Counted from the first letter of the stretch, positions 10,217 through 18,864 are shown. The stretch: DNA of 64,000 bases from Nitrospira sp. (GCA_020697375.1 JAJFBJ010000008.1:1-64000); one strand, 5' to 3'. The notes: generated from the sequence alone by a model not told the origin. Numbers and translations: made by a program.

Positions 10217-10230
10217 GGGGGCACGCCCCC
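10217..10230 (-). promoter_or_regulatory. GC hairpin in the leader of the nuoF-like operon
   Basis: GGGGG-CACG-CCCCC lies in the short untranslated leader between the predicted transcription start (about 10240) and the ribosome site of the GTG start at 10202. It could affect mRNA stability or translation; no known riboswitch fits. Confidence 0.4.
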
Positions 10231-10246
10231 AAGTTGACAGGAAGGT

Positions 10247-10275
10247 ACTATAAGGCTGCCCTAAAGAGTCGTCAA
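10247..10275 (-). promoter_or_regulatory. Sigma-70 promoter of the nuoF-like/ferredoxin/erpA operon
   Basis: Minus strand TTGACG (10275-10270), 17-bp spacer, TATAGT (10252-10247). Very close to consensus. Leader of about 38 nt to the GTG start. Confidence 0.75.
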
Positions 10276-10392
10276 GCCGAGTTCGCCTGATTAGGCCTGA
10301 ATCTCAATCAGTTAGGGCTGATGGACCCATGATGAACCGGCCCAAAGACTCGGATGCTCTGCGGAGTTCAAGAAATCCCAATAAATGAAAAT

Positions 10393-10422
10393 GGGGATTG
10401 GTCTTTCCCATGACCAACCCCC
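10393..10422 (-). terminator. Intrinsic terminator of the PuuD-like gene
   Basis: An 11-bp stem with one G-T wobble (GGGGGTTGGTC / GACCAATCCCC on the minus strand), 8-nt loop, then ATTTTCATTTATT. It sits 22 bp past the stop codon. Confidence 0.8.
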
Positions 10423-10444
10423 ACGATTTCTGCCGCTCGTGCCG

Positions 10445-11032
10445 CTACTTTAAATGGCTTCCGGCTCCCATGAAAAACAACATGGGAACAGACAACAAAA
10501 AGTTGATGCGCGAGGCCATCAATGCCGTTTTTCCCCACTGAGCCATCTCCGGCGGAGTTGGAGTCCCCTGCGAAGCCGCAGTCACCGCCGCAATGATCTT
10601 CTTCTGGTTCGGCCAAATAATCCCATGAACATTTCCCATCATGATGATGCCGAGAAGACCGCCGATTCCCAGCGCGATGGCGCCCGTTCCTCCTTTTGAA
10701 TAGAGGTACCCGTAGAGCACCACACCAGCCAAAACGGTCACTGTGGCGCCATGGCGAAACCAGTTCAAGGAAACGGGCATCAGTTTTGGAATCACGATGT
10801 TTTTTGTCGGCCCGTCCAGACTCTTGAGAAAGCCGGCATTGATGAGATTGAAGAAATACAGCAGTCCGATCCAGGTGATACCGGCCAGGAAGTGGATCCA
10901 GCGGATGATCAGACCGAACCAGTCGGCCTCCCCTGCTCCCACCCCGATCATGCCAAGATACACGACTATCAATCCGACAGTGAGCGCCAGCCCGACGCCC
11001 AATGTCTGATACGGATCTTCAAGAAATTTCAT
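10445..11032 (-). CDS. Integral membrane protein resembling the N-terminal domain of urate hydroxylase PuuD
   Basis: 195 aa with about four to five membrane helices. The segments IRWIHFLAGITWIG, SLNWFRHGAT and MGNVHGIIWPNQ match the urate-oxidase N-terminal (DUF989/PuuD) membrane domain. Their conserved histidines (H47, H94, H136) could bind haem. Family members with urate hydroxylase activity also have a C-terminal cytochrome c domain, absent here: the protein stops after the last helix at a clean terminator. So urate oxidation is not a safe call; a haem-bearing membrane redox protein is possible. The ATG has GGGGGA upstream. Flanked by the nuoF-like operon and mdh. Confidence 0.75.
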   Translation of the reverse strand: MKFLEDPYQTLGVGLALTVGLIVVYLGMIGVGAGEADWFGLIIRWIHFLAGITWIGLLYFFNLINAGFLKSLDGPTKNIVIPKLMPVSLNWFRHGATVTVLAGVVLYGYLYSKGGTGAIALGIGGLLGIIMMGNVHGIIWPNQKKIIAAVTAASQGTPTPPEMAQWGKTALMASRINFLLSVPMLFFMGAGSHLK

Positions 11033-11134
11033 AGGTCCCCCAAACTGAAACGGTTTAATGCAATCGATATCACTACTGTAGGCCGTGCAGAATTGTCAAG
11101 CAACCTGCCCTCCAGCAATTTGTAAGAACTGCGG

Positions 11135-12076
11135 TTAACTCGTCAATAAACGATCGACAACCGCACAAAGTTCGCGAACCGCGCCGGCAGAGGCCTGAAG
11201 CGCCGCCCGTTCATCGGCTGTCAGATCATATTCGACGATGGATTCGCCCCCGTCGCGACCGAGCGTCACGGGGACGCCTACGATGACGTCCTTCAAACCA
11301 TATTCTCCTTCGCAGAGCATGGCGCAGGGAACCACACGTTTCTCATCATTCATGATGGCTTCCACCATGTCGACAGCGGAGGCGGAGGGCGCATAGAATG
11401 CGCTGCCGGTCTTGAGCAATCCCACGATTTCGGCGCCGCCGTCCTGGGTGCGTTTGATCAACGCAGCAAGCCGTTCTTCAGACAGCCGATCCGTGATCGG
11501 TTCGCCGGCCACGGTGGTCTGTCGGACCAATGGCACCATCGTATCTCCATGCCCGCCCAGCACCATCGCCTGCACCTGAGTCCCCGGCACGTTCAAATCT
11601 TCAGCAACGAATGATCGCAAGCGCGCCGTATCGAGCACGCCCGCCATGCCGAGGACACGGGACTTCGGCAACTTGCTGGCTTGTCTTGCCACATGCACCA
11701 TCGCGTCCAGCGGATTGGTCACAAGAAGGAGAATGATGTCCGGCGAACGAGTTACCAGTTCTCGTACCACCGTCCGCACGATTTTCGCATTCGTCATCAG
11801 AAGTTCATCCCGGCTCATCCCCGGCTTCCGGGGCATGCCCGAAGTAATGACCGCGACGGAGGATCCCGTCGTTTCTTCATACCCGTTCGTGCCGACGATG
11901 CGGGTGCTGTAGCCGCACACCGGTCCCGCCTGGGTAATATCCAACGCCTTGCCTTGCGGGACCCCAGGCACAATGTCGACCAGCACGACATCATACGTGT
12001 CTTTCTCTGCCAGCCGTTGCGCGACGGTCCCGCCGACGTTGCCCGCGCCCACTACCGTAATTTTCGGTCGCCCCAT
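11135..12076 (-). CDS. mdh: Malate dehydrogenase (LDH-like type)
   Basis: 313 aa. It interconverts malate and oxaloacetate with NAD(H), serving the oxidative or reductive TCA cycle. The N-terminal GAGNVGG binds NAD, RKPGMSR supplies the substrate arginines, and GGHGDTMVP holds the catalytic His. This is the lactate-dehydrogenase-like MDH common in autotrophs and deep-branching bacteria. Two adjacent ATG codons (12079, 12076) follow GAGGTGA; MGRPKITVVG is taken as the start. Confidence 0.95.
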   Translation of the reverse strand: MGRPKITVVGAGNVGGTVAQRLAEKDTYDVVLVDIVPGVPQGKALDITQAGPVCGYSTRIVGTNGYEETTGSSVAVITSGMPRKPGMSRDELLMTNAKIVRTVVRELVTRSPDIILLLVTNPLDAMVHVARQASKLPKSRVLGMAGVLDTARLRSFVAEDLNVPGTQVQAMVLGGHGDTMVPLVRQTTVAGEPITDRLSEERLAALIKRTQDGGAEIVGLLKTGSAFYAPSASAVDMVEAIMNDEKRVVPCAMLCEGEYGLKDVIVGVPVTLGRDGGESIVEYDLTADERAALQASAGAVRELCAVVDRLLTS

Positions 12077-12086
12077 CATCTCACCT

Positions 12087-12114
12087 CGTGAAGCGTGAAG
12101 CGTGAAGCACGAAG
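12087..12114. repeat. Short tandem repeat, 7-bp unit
   Basis: CGTGAAG three times in a row (12087-12107) followed by a degenerate fourth unit CACGAAG. It lies just upstream of the mdh ribosome site. A nearby imperfect hairpin (12114-12133) separates it from the next gene. Confidence 0.8.
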
Positions 12115-12141
12115 TGCAGGGCCTCCCTTGCACCTCACCCT

Positions 12142-12558
12142 TTACCCCTCACTCTGTTCGTGTCCCGTCCATCCCCCGACTTTGAAATTGATCGTGCAGA
12201 CGAAATTATCGCCGTCATAAAAATTCACCTTGATCTTCTTTTTTCCGTAGTTGGCCGCCAGGAAATCCTCCGGTGCATCTACCAATCCCTGGTAGCCGCC
12301 TGCGGGATATTCACCGAGTTCGTGGAACACGACGATCATGCCGGCTTTCACTTCCTGCAGAATTTTGGCGGTGCAACGAGGATAGATTTCCCAAAACTTG
12401 TTGTCGATGTCAGCCCGCGTCGGTTCCGGCCGATCCTCTCCAGGCTTGAAATCCCGATTGGCAAACTTGGCCTGTCGACGAACATAGGGATATTGATGAC
12501 CGGTAAACAGTTTGTACAGCCATGGCGGCACGGTGGGTCGTGGTGATTGTTCGATCAT
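12142..12558 (-). CDS. Conserved-looking hypothetical protein
   Basis: 138 aa, soluble, no signal peptide or membrane segment. I do not recognise the family. It has a Pro-rich N-terminus, then KFWEIYPRCTAKIL, and a C-terminal half of alternating hydrophobic residues (IKVNFYDGDNFVCTINFKVGGWTG), suggesting a beta-rich fold. ATG 12558 has GGAG 10 nt upstream. It precedes mdh in the same direction with a 65-bp gap that holds the tandem repeat, so co-transcription is possible. Confidence 0.6.
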   Translation of the reverse strand: MIEQSPRPTVPPWLYKLFTGHQYPYVRRQAKFANRDFKPGEDRPEPTRADIDNKFWEIYPRCTAKILQEVKAGMIVVFHELGEYPAGGYQGLVDAPEDFLAANYGKKKIKVNFYDGDNFVCTINFKVGGWTGHEQSEG

Positions 12559-12602
12559 CGCGGGTATGCTCCAATAGTGAGAAGATCCGGCCTTAGAATT
12601 GA

Positions 12603-15600
12603 TTAGGCCGTCAGCCGATGGTAGATCCTCGGAAGCTTCTCCGGCAACCCCTCCACGCGATCAATCACCACAAACCGAACTTCCCCGTACATTCGACGCA
12701 GATAGGGGTCTGCCTGCTTGTCGATCGTAATACAGACCGGTTCAACCCCGTAGGCTCGGGCCTCCCGCAAAGCCATGCGCGTATCTTCCAGCGAATAGTC
12801 GTCCCTGTACCCGTCATCCAAGGGTCGGCCATCGCTCATCACCACCAGAATCCGGGTTTTCGCCGGCCGCGCCAAAAGCTTGCGCGTCGCATGTCGTATC
12901 GCGGCGCCGTCGCGGTTTTGCTGCAGTGGAGCCATTCCGCCCAGCTTGGCGCCTGCGCGCGCCGTCACGAGCTCATCGAACTCCTTCACAACGATGAAAT
13001 CGACCTCATGCCGTCCCTGGCCCGAATAGCCGTACAAGGCGAATTGGTCTCCGATCGCTGCGACTGCTTCGCACAGGAGGACCAAGCTCTGCTTTTCAAT
13101 GTCGATAATCCGCCGTCCCTCATCGACCTGGCGGCTGGTGGACCCGCTGAGATCCACCAAAAATGCCGCGGCCACATCACGTTCCCGTTTCTCGCGTCGC
13201 ACGTAGATTCGTTCCGACGGCTCGATGCCGGCCGCGAGATCGGCAAACCGGCTGATGACCGCATCCATATCCACATCTTCACCGTCCAGCTGTCCGGCAA
13301 GACGCCGGAGCCCGGGAGGACGAAGGCCTTCGAAATAGCGCCTCAACAATCGGACTGTTCCCCGTTGTGCCGACAAGGTCTCCTCCACAAAATCAGACGA
13401 TCCTTCGATCGCCTCACGCTCGACCACGCGGCACCAGTTCATCCGATAATCCTGAATGGCGGCATCCCATTCGCGGTAGCGAACGGCCCTTGTGACTCCA
13501 ATAGGCTCTTCTTCAAGCCGCTTCCCTTCACCCTCCACTGCGAGGACGTCCTCCACGAGCGACGGCTGGCGACGGCCGGGGACCAGGGCGTCTAGCGAGG
13601 TCTGTTGAGAGCGAGCCGTTCCCCCTCCGGAGGGTTCCGTGGAATCACCGGCCAGGCCGGCGCCGCCTTCGCTATCGCCTTGACCGGAGGCCGACGCCTG
13701 TTCGGAGGACGATTCAGTGCGGTCCCGCACCAGATCTGGATCCATCGTCCCACGATAGTCCCAATTTTCCATCGGGCGGTAGGTGTCCGAGAGGTTCTCT
13801 GAGGCTCTCGGGGCGGGAATCGACGGCTCTTGCGTATCCGCCTCATCCTGCTTCGGAATCGCTTCGCGCCTGACGGCCAGCAGCTCGTCCATGCGCGTAT
13901 AGAGACGGTCGGCCAATCGTACGGCTTCTTCAGCGGTCGCCGATGGGTGGAAAATCGCACGGCAAAGCGTCCAAAGTTGATCGACTTCGCTCTTCACCAC
14001 TTCGTGAACTGGAACGGACGGGTCATCGGCGGTTGACCGCAGAAGAAGTTGATCGACGACCAATTCGCGGACGGTCATGCCATGAGACAGGCTCCGAACC
14101 GTCACGGCATCTTTGGCGATCAGGGATAGATCGCGGCTCAGCCCTGGATATTCAGCCCGCAACAGATACTCGACCCGTGCATCCTCGACCAGGGCCCAAA
14201 GATCACGAATCAACCCCGGTTGCGGATATCGCGCAAATACCTCGCCCAATGTCCGAGACTGCTGAAAGGATGGCCGTCCATATCGCCGTTCGAGATCTTC
14301 GACGAGATCCTGCAATCGAGCGACGTGCAGGTCGAATGTGCCGAACTCCAGGTGACCGGCCTCATGTGCGGCCATCACCATATATAAACGCACATTTTCG
14401 TCGAACGTCGGATAGCGCCGGACAATTGACGGCAACCCGATGCTTCGCCCGTCTTCACTCACCGACCCCCGAACCATCGGCTGGCCTGATTCGAGTGAAT
14501 CCGGCACATCGTGAACGCGGAGGTCACGCCCGCACAGTGCCTGCGCAAAGAGCTTGACGCGCCGGGCAATCTGTCGCAGCGGCACGCCGCTCAAGGCCTG
14601 AGTCAAGGCGCCCAAGGCCTTCTCCGTTTCCATGGCAAAGTAAGCCCGACCTGCCTCCAAGTTGTACTCCAGCACCTCCATGCCGGAGGCAAACCACGAT
14701 TGAAATTTCTGCGAAGCTTCTTCACCGGAGCCGATGACAGCCACGATCTCCGGGCCACGCCTGATATAGGCGAGCGCCGTCAGGGCATCGCGTTCTGCGA
14801 CCAGCAGACCGTACCGAAGCATCTGAATGCGCCACTCCTCAGTGGGAAGCCGCCGGAGAATCATGGGCGCTTCGGACAGGGCCGCAATGCCTGCTTCCGG
14901 CGACCGCTCCGCCATTTGGTCCCCTAACCGGATCACATGGTGGCGATGGACCTGTTCCGGAATATCGCCCAAAATGGCAGGACTCGTTCTGAAGAACTCC
15001 AGCGCGCCCAGGTAATCCGGTTTCCCAAGACTATTCTCGACAACCAGCTTCATCCCGAACTGTACCCAGGAACGGACGCCGTCAAGAGACAAGACGCCGA
15101 CGATCGAGGGAATCTGCCGGATATATTCAACGGCCAAGGCAAAATCAATATCCGCCAGCTCACAGGCCAGGTCCGTCCATGTGGGCCAGTCCTCCGCGGG
15201 CAACCGGCCGAGGATCTCCGGTGCGATCCGGATGAATTCCACCGCCACATTGGCATTGCGATCCGCCAGTTCCAGGCCGGATTTCAACACGGTCGCCCTT
15301 TGCGAAGGATCGAGCAGGGCCAGCAGCAGAGGACTCTCCTTGAAAAACCTCAATGCCAGAGCTCCCGAGTCGGCTGCAATCGCCACACCCAAGTCAAGCC
15401 ACAGAAGGACCTCCCCGAGCACTCTGCGGCGTTTCAGATCCGGCAATGCCTCAATGGCAGCCCTGGCGGCTTTAGGCGCCTGCTCGGTCAGCTCCTCGAG
15501 CAAGAGCAGCAAACCCTCAACGGCATCCGGTCTGCTTGCCGAGGAGGCGACCGCATCGACCAGAGCCTTGGCGGAATCCGGTCCGAGTTGCTCAGCCAAA

Positions 15601-15638
15601 CGATCTATAAGTTGCGGATGAGAGTGTCCTGCCGTCAT
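12603..15638 (-). CDS. Large VWA-domain protein of the NorD/CbbO type
   Basis: 1011 aa. The C-terminal 190 residues are a von Willebrand A domain with MIDAS motif DLSGS (D829) and a later GGMAPLQQNRDGAAIRHA segment typical of NorD/CbbO proteins. The first 350 residues are helical repeats of about 40 residues of the form 'A-L-x-F-h-(K/R)-x-x-P-x-h-L', rich in Leu and Glu. A metalloprotease-like AAHEAGHLE lies in the middle. Such proteins pair with a MoxR-type AAA+ ATPase to remodel or insert cofactors in a client enzyme; the matching ATPase is at 18865-19701. ATG 15638 is taken as the start; the open frame upstream (to 15920) overlaps the divergent FTR-like gene. Confidence 0.85.
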   Translation of the reverse strand: MTAGHSHPQLIDRLAEQLGPDSAKALVDAVASSASRPDAVEGLLLLLEELTEQAPKAARAAIEALPDLKRRRVLGEVLLWLDLGVAIAADSGALALRFFKESPLLLALLDPSQRATVLKSGLELADRNANVAVEFIRIAPEILGRLPAEDWPTWTDLACELADIDFALAVEYIRQIPSIVGVLSLDGVRSWVQFGMKLVVENSLGKPDYLGALEFFRTSPAILGDIPEQVHRHHVIRLGDQMAERSPEAGIAALSEAPMILRRLPTEEWRIQMLRYGLLVAERDALTALAYIRRGPEIVAVIGSGEEASQKFQSWFASGMEVLEYNLEAGRAYFAMETEKALGALTQALSGVPLRQIARRVKLFAQALCGRDLRVHDVPDSLESGQPMVRGSVSEDGRSIGLPSIVRRYPTFDENVRLYMVMAAHEAGHLEFGTFDLHVARLQDLVEDLERRYGRPSFQQSRTLGEVFARYPQPGLIRDLWALVEDARVEYLLRAEYPGLSRDLSLIAKDAVTVRSLSHGMTVRELVVDQLLLRSTADDPSVPVHEVVKSEVDQLWTLCRAIFHPSATAEEAVRLADRLYTRMDELLAVRREAIPKQDEADTQEPSIPAPRASENLSDTYRPMENWDYRGTMDPDLVRDRTESSSEQASASGQGDSEGGAGLAGDSTEPSGGGTARSQQTSLDALVPGRRQPSLVEDVLAVEGEGKRLEEEPIGVTRAVRYREWDAAIQDYRMNWCRVVEREAIEGSSDFVEETLSAQRGTVRLLRRYFEGLRPPGLRRLAGQLDGEDVDMDAVISRFADLAAGIEPSERIYVRREKRERDVAAAFLVDLSGSTSRQVDEGRRIIDIEKQSLVLLCEAVAAIGDQFALYGYSGQGRHEVDFIVVKEFDELVTARAGAKLGGMAPLQQNRDGAAIRHATRKLLARPAKTRILVVMSDGRPLDDGYRDDYSLEDTRMALREARAYGVEPVCITIDKQADPYLRRMYGEVRFVVIDRVEGLPEKLPRIYHRLTA

Positions 15639-15771
15639 AGATGCCCAGTCTCTTGGAAAGGAAGTTGTGGATTGTAAAGGACACAATTTCGCTTGTAAAC
15701 TGTGCAGTCGGGACAAGCACTCGTCGAGTGCGACCGACTGTTCATGGCGCCGGTGTGCAGCGGGAGACGAG

Positions 15772-16218
15772 ATGGCCGAGCCGAGTAAAAAGAGCCTCGA
15801 CAAGATGTGGAAGTATGCAAAGGGCTTCGCGGAGAAGAGCGGCACGACCATGCATCCGAATCCCGCCGTCACCGACGCTGTCGTGCAGGGACTCGCGGCC
15901 CACATCGACGAATTGGGCAAACCCCTGTGCCCCTGTAACTTTTATCCGGATAAACAAGCCGAAGCCAAATTGCGGCGCTGGATGTGCGCTTGTGACGAGA
16001 TGCAGATCTATAAGTATTGCCATTGTCTCCTCTTCGTCCGGGAAGACGGCATGCCGATCACCGAGTATCTGCCTGAAGATCACGAGGGCCGCCAATGCTA
16101 CGGCGTGATTACCGACCCGACGCCTGATAAGGGCCGGGCCCTCCGGCACAAGGCGCTTCCGATGGCGCCGGAAGAGACCGAGCCGCCCGCAGGTTCCGAT
16201 CAAGCCTCACAGCCGTGA
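15772..16218 (+). CDS. Ferredoxin-thioredoxin reductase catalytic-chain-like protein
   Basis: 148 aa. The cysteine pattern CPC-x16-CAC-x8-CHC (C53, C55, C72, C74, C83, C85) is that of the FTR catalytic subunit, with Ala replacing the Pro in the middle motif. In that fold four cysteines hold a [4Fe-4S] cluster next to a redox disulfide that reduces thioredoxin. No variable-chain gene is adjacent. ATG 15772 follows GGGAG; an upstream in-frame ATG lacks a ribosome site. It is divergent from the VWA gene and overlaps the next gene by 4 bp (GTGA), so it is co-translated with the M28 lipoprotein. Confidence 0.88.
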   Translation: MAEPSKKSLDKMWKYAKGFAEKSGTTMHPNPAVTDAVVQGLAAHIDELGKPLCPCNFYPDKQAEAKLRRWMCACDEMQIYKYCHCLLFVREDGMPITEYLPEDHEGRQCYGVITDPTPDKGRALRHKALPMAPEETEPPAGSDQASQP

Positions 16219-17459
16219 AACTCCATTCGCGGCCGGATCACAACATTTTCTCATTCCTGATCTCAGCTCTATTCCTCGGATTGAATCTATTATCCAGCGG
16301 CTGCCTCAGCACCATGGAACCGATTGATCCAAGGTCATTGCCGGTCGACAGCGCTACGGCAAAACGACTACAGAACCATGTGGCGTTCCTGGCCGACCCG
16401 GAAAGAGCAGGTCGCAAACCTGGATCGCCGGGCAATCGTCAGGCGGCCCAATACATTGAAGACCAGTTTCGAGCTGCTGGACTCCAACCGCTTCCTTCTC
16501 TTGGCGGCTATCGGCAGGAGATCTCGCCCCGGATCGGAGAGAACCTCATCGGCATCGTACCGGCGTCCGCGCAACCAGGACCCGAACGATGGATTTTGGT
16601 CGGCGCGCACTATGACCATATCGGCGGCCCCTACCTCGGCGCGGATGACAATGCTTCCTCAGTTGCCATTCTGATCGAAACCGCCCGACGGACGGCCGCC
16701 CTGTCTGCTAGCTCCGTTTTATTCGTGGCCTTTAACAGCGAGGAATCTCCCTATTTCGGTACCGCGGTGATGGGATCGCAATTTTTCTTCCATCACCTGC
16801 CGGCGGAAATTGGGAGCGCAGATCGTATCCAGGCCGTGATCATCATGGACCTGATGGGCGGGGTGCAATGGGCGCCGCTGAAACATACCGTCTTTGCAAC
16901 AGGAGCGGAAAAGAGTCCTGAGCTCTACCGGCTGGTCAAGGAGACCACCGCGCCATCGCTCACAATCCTTCCGGTAGGCATTCATTTGGTCGAAGAAATT
17001 CCTGATTACGGCCACAAAGCCTTCAGTGACTACGATGTCTTCCGCAACCATGCCGTACCGTTTCTCTTCCTCTCGGCCGGTCGCACCCCCCGGTACCACA
17101 AACCAGAAGATGTGGCCGACAGCCTGTATTACGAACGAATGGCCGCCACCGTCGAGTGGCTCAACCGCCTCACTTCCATCATGGGTCGGGACGAAGCGCC
17201 CTATACCTTCGACGCGAATCGCCTGGAGTTTGCAGACGAGGTGGCTGCGTTTCGAATGATCGTCGAACAGGCCACGCATGAAGGCAAGCTGATACCCGGC
17301 ACGTCGCGATGGTCCTTGCACGAATTAAAGAAGGATGGGGAGTGGCTGCGTTCCGTCGACATCTCATCGCCGACAGCGCAACAACTTGAGCGACTGGAAC
17401 GGATCTCGATCCGTGTTCAATGTCTTATGGCCGACTATTCGGGCTGCTTCATGCTCTGA
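16215..17459 (+). CDS. M28-family zinc aminopeptidase lipoprotein
   Basis: 414 aa. Signal peptide with lipobox LSSGC (C30) predicts a lipid-anchored envelope protein. Zinc-binding and catalytic segments are in order: GAHYDHIGG (H132), GADDNASS (D144) and NSEE (E176/E177), as in M28 peptidases that remove N-terminal amino acids. The last 80 residues (after about 330) are an added helical tail. The GTG start overlaps the FTR-like stop codon. The gene converges with a glycine-zipper lipoprotein gene. Confidence 0.88.
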   Translation: MKLHSRPDHNIFSFLISALFLGLNLLSSGCLSTMEPIDPRSLPVDSATAKRLQNHVAFLADPERAGRKPGSPGNRQAAQYIEDQFRAAGLQPLPSLGGYRQEISPRIGENLIGIVPASAQPGPERWILVGAHYDHIGGPYLGADDNASSVAILIETARRTAALSASSVLFVAFNSEESPYFGTAVMGSQFFFHHLPAEIGSADRIQAVIIMDLMGGVQWAPLKHTVFATGAEKSPELYRLVKETTAPSLTILPVGIHLVEEIPDYGHKAFSDYDVFRNHAVPFLFLSAGRTPRYHKPEDVADSLYYERMAATVEWLNRLTSIMGRDEAPYTFDANRLEFADEVAAFRMIVEQATHEGKLIPGTSRWSLHELKKDGEWLRSVDISSPTAQQLERLERISIRVQCLMADYSGCFML

Positions 17460-17532
17460 CTCCGGCAGCCCATAGGCAATCCACCAATTGTTCATTGAAG
17501 AACGTGGATCATGGATCTATTGGGGCCCCGCG

Positions 17533-17967
17533 CTACTGCCAGCCGACGGTTTCGTACCCTTTTTCTTTCAAGCAGCGTTCCACAAATGCCGCGTAATCCT
17601 GCTTCGGTTCCAGCGTCTTATAGCTACCGGCGAGCAGACCCAGGATACCACCGACCGCGCCGCCGGCTGCTGCTCCCAGCGCGATACCCGTAGGGCCGCC
17701 GATCAACCCGGTGGAGGCCCCCACTGCCGCTCCGCCTATAATGCCCAGCGCGGCGCCGGCGCCCGCATTGCCGCTTCGGTTGGTCCCATGATGCAGACCG
17801 GCGCGCTCAGCTTTCAGGCCGCAGACCGCCGAGTCGCGCTCAGCCGCATCCTTACCATACAGTTGCAGCTGAGTGTTGGATTTGAGAATAGGTTCGGGAC
17901 CGGCGCAAGCCACCAGGCCGGTGATGATGAGGATGGCCAGCACGTTGGACGGTCGATCAGCCTTCAT
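17533..17967 (-). CDS. Glycine-zipper lipoprotein, copy 1
   Basis: 144 aa. Signal peptide with lipobox LVAC (C21). A central run of Gly/Ala zipper repeats (about 68-112) is predicted to insert in or span a membrane, and a conserved tail ends CLKEKGYETVGWQ. It is clearly a paralog of the next gene: the mature N-terminus AGPEPIL and the tail nearly match AGPQPIL and CLQEKGYEVAGWQ. Function unknown; similar small lipoproteins are linked to outer-membrane integrity. Confidence 0.82.
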   Translation of the reverse strand: MKADRPSNVLAILIITGLVACAGPEPILKSNTQLQLYGKDAAERDSAVCGLKAERAGLHHGTNRSGNAGAGAALGIIGGAAVGASTGLIGGPTGIALGAAAGGAVGGILGLLAGSYKTLEPKQDYAAFVERCLKEKGYETVGWQ

Positions 17968-18031
17968 TCGCGCGTCTCGGTATCTTGATAGCAGGTCGGA
18001 CGATCCAGCCGATCCGACTTGCGGCGCGCCG

Positions 18032-18466
18032 TCATTGCCATCCGGCCACCTCGTATCCTTTTTCCTGCAGGCAGCGATTCACAATGTTCACATAGGCCTG
18101 ACTCGGCTGTGATCCGGACGAGAACAGGCCGCTCAGCAGACCCCACATGGCGCCGCTGACTGCGCCGACCGCCGCGCCGATACCGGAACTGCCCGTGATT
18201 GCCCCGCCCACCGCGCCACCGGCTGCTCCCATCCCGGCGCCGACTGCCGTACCAGTCGCGACTTGCGTCCCTTTTCCGGAGCTTTCGCTGGCCCCCGCCG
18301 CTTCGGCTTGTTCCCGACAGTGTGTGATGTCCGCCTCGGCCTGCTTCTGACCCGCCTGCTCATACTGTTGGTTGGAATGGAGAATCGGCTGTGGCCCCGC
18401 GCATCCAGAGGATAGGATGAGGAGGCAGACGGTAAGGTTTCGGAATCCGGTTCTGCAGGATGACAT
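18032..18466 (-). CDS. Glycine-zipper lipoprotein, copy 2
   Basis: 144 aa, the same length and layout as its neighbour 64 bp downstream: lipobox LSSGC (C22), AGPQPIL, a charged helix, a Gly-zipper stretch (about 68-115) and the CLQEKGYEVAGWQ tail. The pair looks like a tandem duplication that has diverged in the middle while keeping both ends. It begins 15 bp after the stop of the YggU gene, so the two may share a transcript. Confidence 0.82.
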   Translation of the reverse strand: MSSCRTGFRNLTVCLLILSSGCAGPQPILHSNQQYEQAGQKQAEADITHCREQAEAAGASESSGKGTQVATGTAVGAGMGAAGGAVGGAITGSSGIGAAVGAVSGAMWGLLSGLFSSGSQPSQAYVNIVNRCLQEKGYEVAGWQ

Positions 18467-18481
18467 TGCCGGCTATCTCCT

Positions 18482-18817
18482 TCATTCGGCCTGAAGTCGC
18501 TGGAACAGCTGTTCGGCGGATCGCCCCTTCACAAACACGCGTTTTTTCCTGCCTGTCATCCCGCTCAGGATTTGTACCGCGCCGAGCGGCACATCACATT
18601 GCCGGGCGAGGAAGCGGCGCAACTCGGCATTGGCGGCTCCGTCGGCCGGTGGCGCTGCTACCCGGATCTTGAGCGCCTCGCCATGGAGCCCCACGCATTC
18701 GGAACGGGAGGCTTTCGGTTGGACATGAACCGAAACGGAGGCTCCTCCTGCCATCGTGCGAACGACTCGTTCCCAAGCTTCGCCCTGGTTATGCCGGGAA
18801 GAATCAAAGCTGGTCAT
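18482..18817 (-). CDS. YggU/DUF167 family protein
   Basis: 111 aa. The segments VHVQPKASRSECVG, LKIRVAAPPADGAANAEL and LSGMTGRKKRVFVKG are the DUF167 signature. Small cytoplasmic protein of unknown function. ATG 18817 with AGGA 8 nt upstream is preferred over a GTG at 18841. It lies between the MoxR ATPase and the glycine-zipper genes. Confidence 0.9.
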   Translation of the reverse strand: MTSFDSSRHNQGEAWERVVRTMAGGASVSVHVQPKASRSECVGLHGEALKIRVAAPPADGAANAELRRFLARQCDVPLGAVQILSGMTGRKKRVFVKGRSAEQLFQRLQAE

Positions 18818-18864
18818 GGGATGTCCTGCTGAAGTAGTCACATCGTGTCGAGCGACACGGTTGC

